NCBI RefSeq assembly: GCF_001949145.1
Contig: NW_019091516.1
Span: 167,196-231,195 of the forward strand
DNA from: Acanthaster planci
Lineage: Eukaryota; Echinodermata; Asteroidea; Valvatida; Acanthasteridae
Reading direction: 5' to 3'
Length of the DNA: 64,000 nt
In this document: in pieces, positions 1-9,276 of the stretch
Numbering within the stretch: the first letter of the stretch is position 1
Layout of the letters: every line of letters begins with the position of its first letter
Made by a program: the position numbers and the translations under genes
Notes under the pieces: model-generated
Databases searched by the model: none
What the model was told of the DNA's origin: nothing
Seen by the model: only the letters and a program-made list of their open reading frames with translations

Positions 1-600
1 ACTTCAGTACAAAAGACACATGGCAATATTTAGGCCTTTTCTCTGTCATTTTTCCCTTTTCCGCCTTTTAAATTTGTTTTTAATTTCAGCTGCGCCATAA
101 ACATAGCAATCTCCTGACCTTGAAAAGTATTTCTACAGGTACTTTACAGTTCTTTACTCCTTAAAAATTACAATTTACCCCTAAACCTTTCTACGCCACC
201 GTGCAATGCAGGACACCATTTCTTGAAATTGAGTGAAAGTGGGCCTTTAACAAGCTTTGTGTTGGCGTCTTCTGCACATTCTTACTTCATGAACCTTCAA
301 CATAATGCATCAATCACCACAAATCTTTGCTGATTTTCAGCCCTCTTTTTTCCCAATTTATAGCCGGAACGGGGTATTTTATTTGCCTAAGCCTCATCAA
401 AAGTTCATTCTTTGGAGCAGTATTTTAAGACAAACTTACCGAAATAAAAGGGGTTAACGCGTCCTCAGATGACAAGAGCTTTGTATCACTAGAAAAGACT
501 GGAGTGAACCTTTTGTGCATTCTTTGTAACTAAATTCAAGATAACTATCACAGCCCCTGAGATATCATGGAGACGCTAGCAACGATAACCTCTATTATCA
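1..600. other. Non-coding, nothing recognised
   Basis: AT-rich sequence without a convincing open frame, repeat or terminal inverted repeat. A short minus-strand open frame (548-901) runs on into the CCGACGCC repeat and has no protein-like character. The TACATGTA palindrome that is common further right is absent here. Confidence 0.5.
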
Positions 601-1278
601 GCGGCAGATCTAAGAGGGGATCAGCTCGTAAGTCCGACGCCCCATAAGTCCGACAAATGCGTTTAAAAGTTCCAATGTGTTTTTTTCGGCCGATGGTATA
701 GATCCAACATCTCAAAAAATCCTCTGAAGTCCGACGCTTCATTTGACGCTTGTTACGAGCGTATAAAGACAGCGCTAGGAACAAGACTGGTTCCCGATGC
801 AAGTATGGTGTACTATTTATGACACATACAAATATTTTTAAGATTTCAAAAGGAATTACAGTCAAAGATATGCTTTTTATATTTAGCGAAGTATCATACA
901 TCGTTCTTACACGTAGTGGTATTTTGGATTAAACAAATACTGGACCAGTGTACGAACTGTGCAGATAGTCTGCTAGATTAGTTTCCCTAACAGGGTCAGT
1001 ACCGTGGGCACGAGTAGGGAACAAAGTTGGATCTGGCTCACGGGCGACACGTCGCGCGGGCCCGCAATCCTCCATGTTTCACAGTCAATTGCACTGACGC
1101 CTCATATTCAGTCCGACACCTCGTTGGTCCGACGTCGGATTTATGAGGCGTCGGACCTTTGAGGAATTGGAACTATGAGGCTGAAAAAATGCCCATAAAT
1201 CCGACGCCTCATTATTCCGACGCCCCATAAGACCGAAATTTGGACTTTTGAGGCGTTGGACCTAGGGGCGTCGGACTT
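601..1278. repeat. CCGACGCCTCA fold-back repeat, cut by the assembly gap
   Basis: The motif GTCCGACGCCTCAT and variants recurs in both orientations: near 630-655 (two copies), 725-745, 1095-1110, 1110-1150, 1190-1230 and 1240-1278. Opposed copies, for example ATGAGGCGTCGGAC at about 1143 against AATCCGACGCCTCAT at about 1196, and the self-complementary TCCGACGTCGGA near 1130, would form hairpins. The block runs straight into the run of Ns, as expected if the assembler could not resolve it. No ORF or transposase is visible. It may be the arm of a fold-back transposon or a degenerate satellite; the class is not identified. Confidence 0.6.
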
Positions 1279-2111
1279 NNNNNNNNNNNNNNNNNNNNNN
1301 NNNNNNNNNNNNNNNNNNNNNNNNNNNNNNNNNNNNNNNNNNNNNNNNNNNNNNNNNNNNNNNNNNNNNNNNNNNNNNNNNNNNNNNNNNNNNNNNNNNN
1401 NNNNNNNNNNNNNNNNNNNNNNNNNNNNNNNNNNNNNNNNNNNNNNNNNNNNNNNNNNNNNNNNNNNNNNNNNNNNNNNNNNNNNNNNNNNNNNNNNNNN
1501 NNNNNNNNNNNNNNNNNNNNNNNNNNNNNNNNNNNNNNNNNNNNNNNNNNNNNNNNNNNNNNNNNNNNNNNNNNNNNNNNNNNNNNNNNNNNNNNNNNNN
1601 NNNNNNNNNNNNNNNNNNNNNNNNNNNNNNNNNNNNNNNNNNNNNNNNNNNNNNNNNNNNNNNNNNNNNNNNNNNNNNNNNNNNNNNNNNNNNNNNNNNN
1701 NNNNNNNNNNNNNNNNNNNNNNNNNNNNNNNNNNNNNNNNNNNNNNNNNNNNNNNNNNNNNNNNNNNNNNNNNNNNNNNNNNNNNNNNNNNNNNNNNNNN
1801 NNNNNNNNNNNNNNNNNNNNNNNNNNNNNNNNNNNNNNNNNNNNNNNNNNNNNNNNNNNNNNNNNNNNNNNNNNNNNNNNNNNNNNNNNNNNNNNNNNNN
1901 NNNNNNNNNNNNNNNNNNNNNNNNNNNNNNNNNNNNNNNNNNNNNNNNNNNNNNNNNNNNNNNNNNNNNNNNNNNNNNNNNNNNNNNNNNNNNNNNNNNN
2001 NNNNNNNNNNNNNNNNNNNNNNNNNNNNNNNNNNNNNNNNNNNNNNNNNNNNNNNNNNNNNNNNNNNNNNNNNNNNNNNNNNNNNNNNNNNNNNNNNNNN
2101 NNNNNNNNNNN
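1279..2111. other. Assembly gap (833 N)
   Basis: Run of Ns. The left edge is inside a CCGACGCCTCA repeat; the right edge is unique-looking sequence. Open frames crossing it are artefacts. Confidence 0.99.
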
Positions 2112-3700
2112 CCCCATTCAACTGCTTAAGTACAATCCTATGGGTAAATATAGATGATGAATTATGCTGGAATTCCTCAATTTGTCTTGGAGTGTTTCGG
2201 AATGAAAGCATGCACAATAATCGAATATTTCTGGGGACAAAACCAAACCCCTGCCCGATCAACAGGCGTTTATGAGCACATCTTAAGGCCGATTCACTAT
2301 ACTTCGACTCGATGACAAATCGTGAGATAGTCGAGTTCTATTTTCGGAAAAAGTCAAAATTTATCGGCGCAGCTGTAGACGTAATTAACAGATTTTCGCC
2401 TATAATATAACCGATCATCTGCAAGTCGGGACGAGGCAACCAACGTCCCTGCGCAAAAGTAATACATGAAGACCGTGTGGATCGTGGCGTGGAGAGCAAA
2501 ACCGAATCTTTACTTTAAACTTAACCTCGATTTTTTATTAACCCTCGGTTCCTCAGCTTTTAAATATCAACTTGCCTACCCATTTCAGGGTTAGGATGGA
2601 CAGCTATTGTAAACATTCGCACTTCTGTTGAGGTTACTTTCAAAGGTATCTGGTGGAAATACGAGTATGAAACAATCCACTTGTTGGAATTCCTGCAAAA
2701 GTTGCCAGAGCCTCTTCAACCAACGATGGTTGGGAATCACTTCGATGTCTTTTCGCTGATTTTATGAACTTATTTCCAAAATAATTTCATGTAGTGACAA
2801 CATAAGAGAGGCAGAATATTTAATTGGTTTAGGAGCCTTTTTCAATTCTCTCTTGCCTAATGTGCGTGCCCTGTGATTTTTTCTGCAGTGTTTACGCCCC
2901 CTCAACAAATGTACTGATTCTTGGGCAAGTTCATTACGTGTATTGCTTATAATGCAATAGTTGTCCATGCATGACTCAAATCCCTCAGTGAATAAAGTGT
3001 GGAGCCTCGCTTTAAATACGACGTCCACGCAAAACGAGGCTTAAGTAGTAATATTGATGGCTAATATTGGTAGCAGTGTTATACATTTGTACCGGATTTG
3101 GGCGATAGAGCATAGGAAAAGGTGGGGATGACTTCAAGTTGCCCGGTCACGGACAATTGAAAACCTGGGGGGGGGATGCTGACACTATATAGGGGACAAT
3201 GTTCATGATACAAATGTAATCTGTATAGGTAGGCCAATAACATTCCTGTAGAATATTACACCAAAACGACATGTTTATGGCCTTTTAATTGTTCTTTTCA
3301 TTTCTGAGTGCTATTGTTTGGTTGTTGGCAAGTCAGAAAATATCTTCACACTCTAGCTTAATTTGCTTTCTCACCACGGAAGGGAGGGGGATTCAACAGC
3401 CCATCCCATCCTCAAAGACTGACGGAATGTATACCCCTATCTCACCGGGATTTACACACCTAGTTGCATGGTACCAACAGCGGATCTAGGGTGGGCAGTT
3501 TGGCAGTTGTGTGTGCTTTGTTATGTTGTGCATTCTTTTCTTGTCCTGTTTTTGTCTGCTGTCAACTTTTCAAAAAATTGTATAACAAAGGAAAGAGTCA
3601 CCCAGTTGAGTAATAATTCGGATTTCACGGTAGTTTGTGCCCCCTTATCGAAAATGTGAAATCTGCCAATTGATAGACTCAAAGAGGCCGCACGTGTGAT
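2112..3700. other. Non-coding, no recognised gene
   Basis: No recognised coding exon or transposon. A minus-strand open frame at 2762-3028 (88 codons) has no detectable domain. A poly-G tract lies at about 3166-3174. The TACATGTA palindrome is absent. Confidence 0.45.
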
Positions 3701-3721
3701 CGTTTCGTACTGTAAACAAAG

Positions 3722-3940
3722 TTAAGCCCGGAAGATCTGCACAAGCGAAGAGCCCACCTCCATCGCTGGATCAAGAACAGCGGCTGCCTGGTAGCCCAGC
3801 TGAGAAATATTTTTGCTGCGCACAGTGGTTATGTTGACTGCTCTGGGTATGTCCCTCAAGTCGGCCACATCATTAAAACGACTAGATGTAAACATCATTA
3901 GAAGCAATCGGCTCCCGTGATCTATGTCCTCTCCGTAATT
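3722..3940 (-). CDS. Possible terminal coding exon of an unidentified minus-strand gene
   Basis: A minus-strand frame open from about 3940 down to a TAA at 3722-3724 reads about 70 codons. The peptide has clearly protein-like composition, for example segments GSRLLLMMFTSSRFND, ADLRDIPRAVNITTVRS and QLGYQAAAVLDPAMEVGSS, ending SLVQIFRA-stop. Codon choice (CTG, GCC, ATC, GTG) differs from the surrounding AT-rich DNA. Upstream on the same strand an in-frame stop is followed by a T-rich stretch and an AG (about 3945-3965), compatible with a weak splice acceptor, so this may be a last exon. The alternating hydrophobic and small residues recall an alpha/beta fold, but I recognise no family. No AATAAA is evident just downstream. 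It could instead be a transposon-derived fragment. Confidence 0.35.
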   Translation of the reverse strand, partial: NYGEDIDHGSRLLLMMFTSSRFNDVADLRDIPRAVNITTVRSKNISQLGYQAAAVLDPAMEVGSSLVQIFRA

Positions 3941-3950
3941 TTTTTTAATT

Positions 3951-4561
3951 CTTTTATCAATTTAAAGAAAAATTAAAAGAGCTGATTGCCTCTGAAGGAG
4001 GTGGGAGGGGCGTAGGTCTGCTGAGGCATAATTTACACCCTCAAGAGGGCCTCCGGACTATAGTGAAATCAATTCGACGCTAATTGATAACGTGTGGGAT
4101 GTGTGGCTTAATTGTTAAGGTTTGTATTTTCCGATTTCAGCGAGGGTGTAATAGGCTATTTACTTAAATTTTGAACTTTTCTACAAGGCAGATAGAAGCA
4201 CGCAGATACCGTTTGCTAGTCGCCTGGCGTTCGGTATGAGTGAAGGCGACGAGACGTACCGGAGTCGTCGTAGCTCAAAGAAGAACCATATCCCAGAGAG
4301 AGTTGCGACATGAGTCTTACCATTGTTGGAAACACAGGCGCGGCATACATGTACGCGCCACAATTCATACGGACATTCAAACTATAAGTGCAATGGTGAA
4401 CTTCATTCGGTGACCGATGAAATGTACGATTCCACCAGTCGAAGCCGAGCGAAATGGATCATTTCATCTGTCACCGACTGAAATTATTTTTACCACAGCA
4501 CAAAATTGTGAAACATTGCATTTATTTGTTTTATGTGGGGAGTCAGGTTGGATGGGGAGTC
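3951..4561. other. Non-coding, CpG-bearing stretch with a short plus-strand ATG frame
   Basis: No firm gene. A CpG-rich part (4190-4345) contains an ATG at 4236 opening a 25-codon frame that starts MSEGDETYRSRRSSKK and ends at TGA 4311-4313. The polar, basic peptide looks like the N-terminus of a nuclear protein, but there is no good GT donor before the stop, so a first coding exon is only a weak possibility. The first TACATGT motif of the window appears at about 4347. Confidence 0.3.
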
Positions 4562-4833
4562 AGGTTGGCGTTGTGGTTCTTTTCTCGCCTTCCACCTATG
4601 CGGCCAGGGTTCAAATCCCGGCCCGGTCCACATGTGGATTGGGTTTTCAGTCTCTACCTGATTCCGTGGGTTTCACCCCGAATATTCCTTTAGGGTTTTC
4701 CTCCCACCTCTAAAACTGTAACTGCTTCTCACTGTCTCCTCTCTACAGGTTTCTTCAGGCTTGCGAGCTGCAGTGCCTAGGGCACTTTTTGAGGAATCCT
4801 TGGCGTCATTACCAGAAATAAAATAATAATAAT
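4562..4833 (+). mobile_element. tRNA-derived SINE with (AAT)n tail
   Basis: Pol III promoter boxes are visible: an A-box-like TGGCGTTGTGG at 4566-4576 and a B box GGTTCAAATCC at 4608-4618. The head ends in a tRNA-like CCCGGCCCGG, then a non-tRNA body containing CCACATGTGGATTGGGTTTT, and the element ends in AAATAAAATAATAATAAT at about 4817-4833. These are the hallmarks of a tRNA-derived SINE. Just upstream, GGGGAGTCAGGTTGG occurs twice in direct repeat (about 4537-4568). A second, diverged relative lies on the minus strand at 35700-35885. There is no coding capacity; mobilisation would depend on a LINE. Confidence 0.8.
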
Positions 4834-5269
4834 ACAGTACCGCATAAATTATTTTGCAAAACAGATTGAGTGCTACCCACAGTATTGTGAGATGTTAGAG
4901 TGCCGGTTCCATCCGTATGCATTAGCCTAATTCTCTTTTTCTTATACTGAGAAATGGGGGCAGGGACTGTCAAAATCCACGGAATTCTATTTTACAGGTA
5001 CCGTTGAATAGAACAAATAAATCAATGACATGTGATCAGTGATCCACCAATCAGATGACAGCGATTTATGCAGGTATTGTATAATACACAATAGCCGCAT
5101 GCTTTATTGCACACGTGATGAACTGTCATTTTGTTCACAAAATCTGAACCTACGTACGTACGTAAGTACAATGCATGAGTCCGTGACACAGACATGTCTG
5201 TGATCCGTGGGCTTTGCAATCTGGTATTCTCGTATAGCCCCCTCCGTTAGCGATTTTTTGACAACTGAT
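4834..5269. other. Non-coding, nothing recognised
   Basis: No coding exon or repeat family recognised. Contains a short TACGTACGTACGTA tract at about 5151-5165. Confidence 0.4.
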
Positions 5270-5439
5270 CACAGACAACAAAAGAGGGCGCTCGAAACAG
5301 CTGTATACAGCGCGGGCTCACTACTCGTACCTTTCTATTATTATTATTAGCGTGCTTGATAAGGTGCTTGGCTGCACGCGGCGGCGGTATAAGCAGCAGG
5401 TGTACATGTACGCTGCATCTTGCAAGTGATGCAGCGTTG
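5270..5439 (+). promoter_or_regulatory. Candidate promoter of the NCX gene
   Basis: This stretch is locally CpG-rich (GGGCGCTCG, CAGCGCGGGC, CACGCGGCGGCGG) against an AT-rich background. It contains a TATA-like TATAAG at 5388-5393 inside GCGGCGGTATAAGCAGCAGG, predicting a start site near 5418-5425. Two splice donors follow at 5440 and 5488. The next strong acceptor on this strand that leads into NCX is at 18870. NCX genes of other animals commonly start with a separate non-coding exon, so the assignment fits. That it drives NCX is inference. Confidence 0.4.
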
Positions 5440-5487
5440 GTGAGTGACGGTGTTCGGGCACGTTTTGAATGATTCGCAAAGGAGCAG
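5418..5487 (+). other. Candidate first non-coding exon (5'UTR) of NCX
   Basis: The start is predicted from the TATA-like box. The end is the donor GGAGCAG|GTAATG at 5487/5488. A stronger consensus donor GTTG|GTGAGT lies at 5439/5440 and would give a shorter exon. If correct, intron 1 spans to the acceptor at 18870. No transcript evidence is available. Confidence 0.3.
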
Positions 5488-6917
5488 GTAATGTAACTAT
5501 TTAAGATGATAGACGCCCTACGTTAATGTTAGAATGCCTAGCCTTGGCTTTTCAGAGGGCAACCATGTTTTTCAGGAAGTCCTAGGTAACGTTAGACTCA
5601 AGGGAGTATAGTAGTAGGCTACAATGCCCATGATCTTGGCCGGAGACTGGCGTTACTGGAGTTCGGCTCAGTAAATCATTCTAAGCATGTACGTCCTGTG
5701 CAATGCTGTGTCGGCTGCCTTGCGTCCACGACATGTAGCTTGGATGTCCACCTTTGGTTATCAAGCGGGATTGAATTTAAAAAGAGCTCGATAAAAAGGG
5801 TTTGGCATGTTTTTTAATTTATGTGGTGGTAAGGTGACTGATTTTGTGACATCATCACTCCTTGTACAGTCATTCCATTGAATTTGCTCACTTCCACTTT
5901 GCCCCAGTGTTTAACGTTCATTCTTTTCTTTCTTAATACCATGTAGGGCCTGCCCTACATGTACATGTATATTACATTGTTTGGTTCATTGCTGGTTGCC
6001 TGTGATAGGCCTATTGTGTTTTCCTATTGCTCAACCTACATGTACAGTACATGTATGTTGTTACTCTGTTAGATTTGAGTGTAATTGCCATGGACATAGA
6101 GGAGATGCTGTTTTTGGTTTTTGATTACAGATCTGATTCTGATCTGATTTAAGTCAAAGTGGGATGGGGCAGAGTATTGTAGCAGTGAGGCGATGCAAGG
6201 ATGGGGTGAAATGGGAATGGGGCTAAGTGGCAATGGGATGAAAAGATTGAAATGCATTCCTTTTCCCTTATTTTAATTTCAGCACAGTTTCCCAATACTT
6301 ATTGCTTTTCCAAGTTTCTTATAAGGATGGGGAAGTGACTCATTTGGGATAAAATACAGAGTTACATGTATGTACATGTACCGGTACATGTGTAGGCCCT
6401 ACACTGTGAATACATGTATGTGCAAGCCTGGAAAGTACGATACGATATGAAAGTCACTGTTTCTCCCAAACTGCCTTCTAAAATTCTAAGATGTACTCGT
6501 AGAGTATCCAGTATAATTAGATTGGAGAGGGCTGTGTGGTGGCGGATACATGTATCATTTTGTACATTCCTTTTAAATCCCTAATAGTCACGCATATTAT
6601 TTGGCTTACAGCACTCAGTAGTTGTCTGAGTTGAAGGACCTAGCGCTACCAATTACTACTTCTGGCTAGGGCACCCTCCATTGTTACACGTACAGAGAAC
6701 AATAATATTGTGCATTCATAGTGCCAGAGCACTGTATGGTATATTGTCTTTATCTATTGTACTGTACATGTACACGTATTTTAGAGCTTCAGGGAACAAG
6801 GTCATTTCCTCTTACAAGGGACAGCACTGAATACTACATGTACATTTTATTACTAAGTAGTACTTTGTAATATTCAGGTCCTCAACAACGAGGAGAATTC
6901 AGTATATTTTTCAACTG
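5488..6917. other. Probable NCX intron 1, part 1: palindromic (TACATG)n background
   Basis: No gene. Short TACATGTA and TACATGTACATGTA tracts occur at about 5955-5970, 6039-6057, 6363-6393, 6548, 6767 and 6836. Otherwise unremarkable AT-rich sequence. Confidence 0.5.
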
Positions 6918-7412
6918 ATGTGTTTTAAAGCTCCTAAATAATAACTTTAAAAAATGTACAGTAAGCCATGGAAAAAAAGAGCTCAAAATTGACGAAAAAT
7001 GATGAGAAATGTTTGGCTCTCTTCATTCTCTTACCGTTCATAATCACTCTCACTATACCAGCATATCTGCCAGGTGTTCTACCTTTCAACCACCAAAAAT
7101 TATCTTTTAGTTTGGCTGCATCAAAAAAGTATAATAAGTACAGTATCAATTTTGATGAAGTTTGAGAATTTTGACGACAAATGCATGATGTTCAAGAATG
7201 CCGAAAACGCTGTCACATGTAATGTTTAAAAGTTCCATGCGCGATGTTCATTTTGCCGTTTATTTTGGAAATATCCCCACTGAAGATTACATTACATTAA
7301 AATAATTAATTCTGCGCAATGAATTTTCATCATGAATTGTTTTTATGTCTCTGACGTCATTTTTTGGAACGTCATTCAGTATGACCTATTTTCTTTCAAG
7401 AAACCAGACTGA
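6918..7412 (+). repeat. Dispersed repeat, copy A of an inverted pair
   Basis: This segment is similar over about 490 bp to the reverse complement of 16386-16865. Matching anchors include CTCTTACCGTTCATAATCAC (about 7029-7048) against GTGATTATAAACGGTAAGAG, CATGCGCGATG (about 7237) against CATCGCGCATG, and GACGTCATTTTTTGGAACGT (about 7353) against ACGTTCGAAAAAAAAAATGA. The open frames on both strands here belong to the repeat. I see no terminal inverted repeats, so the class is unknown. Confidence 0.7.
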
Positions 7413-9058
7413 TGCAGGTCCATGTTAGCAGTCAGAAATTAATACTGGTATCTTTAATGGTGTTGACCTGCTTATAAATGTGCATGTATGTACAAGTACA
7501 TGTGCTTTACATGTACACGTACCCTCAACGGCACAGTAAATTGTATGTTCAACAGGTTTTTTAAGACCAGATTCAACTCCTAAAGAGCCAGTCTTTTTGG
7601 CCATCTCACAGATGGGGGAGGGTCATACATGTACATGTATTTATGGTCCAAATGGGAAACAAAAGTCCAATGGGAACATGGCTTTACACATGTTGGCCCA
7701 TGCCCATTGAGTAAGTCAGTGGAAAGAGTGAACATTTTTTTTCTGACTTGGTTGGAAAAATGGGTGCTGTGTTTTTTTTCCAGTTTTCTTAAAGCTGGAT
7801 GCATGAAAAACATGTACTGCTCTCTGAGAAAATGTTGAAGGGTTAACTTTTGGATTATAACCCCCACTGGCTACCCGTATGTACTGGTATGCATTTTACC
7901 ACTGTGACACTTGAAGTGTGAGGTTTCTGGACATGTGTTCGGCAATCTTCGTCTTTCTGATTGGAAGGGGAGTGGAGATGTGGCTATGACATGACATTTA
8001 GCTCCTCCCACTGCTGTCCTTGGGGATGAAAATCTATTACTTTATTTTTGAGGTTTAGATTTGAGGCATGCCTGGGTACTCAATAGTATTATTCCTTGGG
8101 GAGAGGACTTCTTGCTACACATAGCCTACGTGTACATTGTACACGTACTTGTACATGTATACCGGTGCATGTACATGTAAGTGATTTACATACATATATG
8201 GTGATTTTCATGACTGCGCATACAGACATATTGATTGTAAATGGACACAGAATTGCTAGCACTGAGGAGAAATGAAAGTGTTTATTGTAATTCTGACAGG
8301 TGCTGGTACATGTACATGTATGGTGTCTCATACAGTATGAGTCAGTTGTGCATTTATTCCTTTGAAGCATCAAAATTACTCAAAATTTAAGAAAGGTGCC
8401 TGAGATACAAACCTGATGAAGATTCAGTTCAGTGAATACCGTACATTCTAAGAAAAACACTACTCAAGGATTTGGATTTTTGGTTTCTAAATTCAGCTTC
8501 TGGGACACATTCTTGAGTTCATTCGAATGTAGCAACCCCATGCCATGCACTGAGCCAATGAATAATAGCAACTGCACACATATATGTTTACATCATGTCA
8601 ACGCTTGCACATGTATGCCTTTTATGACAATTTTTTGATGCATCGTTCGAACTGGCCGCCTTTCATTGCTTTCTTCAAAGTGACACCTTGCCAGAAAGAA
8701 TAATTTCACAGCTAGTTTTACAGTCGCTAAAGTACCAAGTGTGCTTTTCCACAATAATTGTTATCAGTTACATGAACTTTTTGGATAACTGCAAATGATG
8801 GACTGTACTTTGAAGTCCAACATTCAAAATCAGTTTTTGACAAGAAGGATAGCTTTGAGACTCTTAAAACTGCAGGAACAAAATGCCATGATTTGAAGTC
8901 TGTAAGGTACATGTAATGTACACATTTGTGTGCGCTTAAATACGTGTGTTAAAGGTTTCACATACATGTATGGGTACTTTTTCTACAAGTTTCCGCTCAA
9001 TGAATGCATACACGTACAGTGTACATATACTTGAATTTGTGTGCCTATTTATTCACAG
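7413..9058. other. Probable intron 1, part 2
   Basis: No gene or recognised transposon. (TACATG)n tracts sit at about 7485-7520, 7626-7640, 8128-8178 and 8306-8321. The cytosine/threonine-rich peptides on the minus strand at 8089-8373 are translations of these tracts. Confidence 0.45.
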
Positions 9059-9276
9059 ACTTTAATGACTGCAGTGATGAGGTGCGGTACTCATATTGTA
9101 CAATTTATACAAACAAATCATATCGATGCAGGAATGATGTTTCAATGTGTAAAATTCCTTTTCAAGGCTGTGGAATGAATTGTACACGTGCATGTCATCA
9201 TTTGCTCAAGCAATTCCACATAACTTTTCAAAGTAATGGTATTAATACGCGCATTTTATGTCAAATGAAGGATTAA
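9059..9276 (+). CDS. Possible small cysteine-rich exon, unidentified
   Basis: A pyrimidine-rich acceptor (TGCCTATTTATTCACAG) ends at 9058 and is followed by a frame open to a TAA at 9274-9276, encoding 72 residues. Eight cysteines fall at exon residues 5, 14, 24, 31, 38, 42, 46 and 68, with the tight cluster KIPFQGCGMNCTRAC. An even number of closely spaced cysteines is typical of a secreted disulphide-rich domain. I do not recognise the spacing as EGF, LDLa, WAP or kringle. There is no upstream signal-peptide exon or downstream donor that I can tie to it, and it would sit inside the supposed NCX intron 1. It could be a pseudo-exon. Confidence 0.25.

Noticed and set aside
1141-2275. Long open frames across the run of Ns
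   Set aside because: Most of the frame is unknown bases; the same applies to the gap at 55267-55777.
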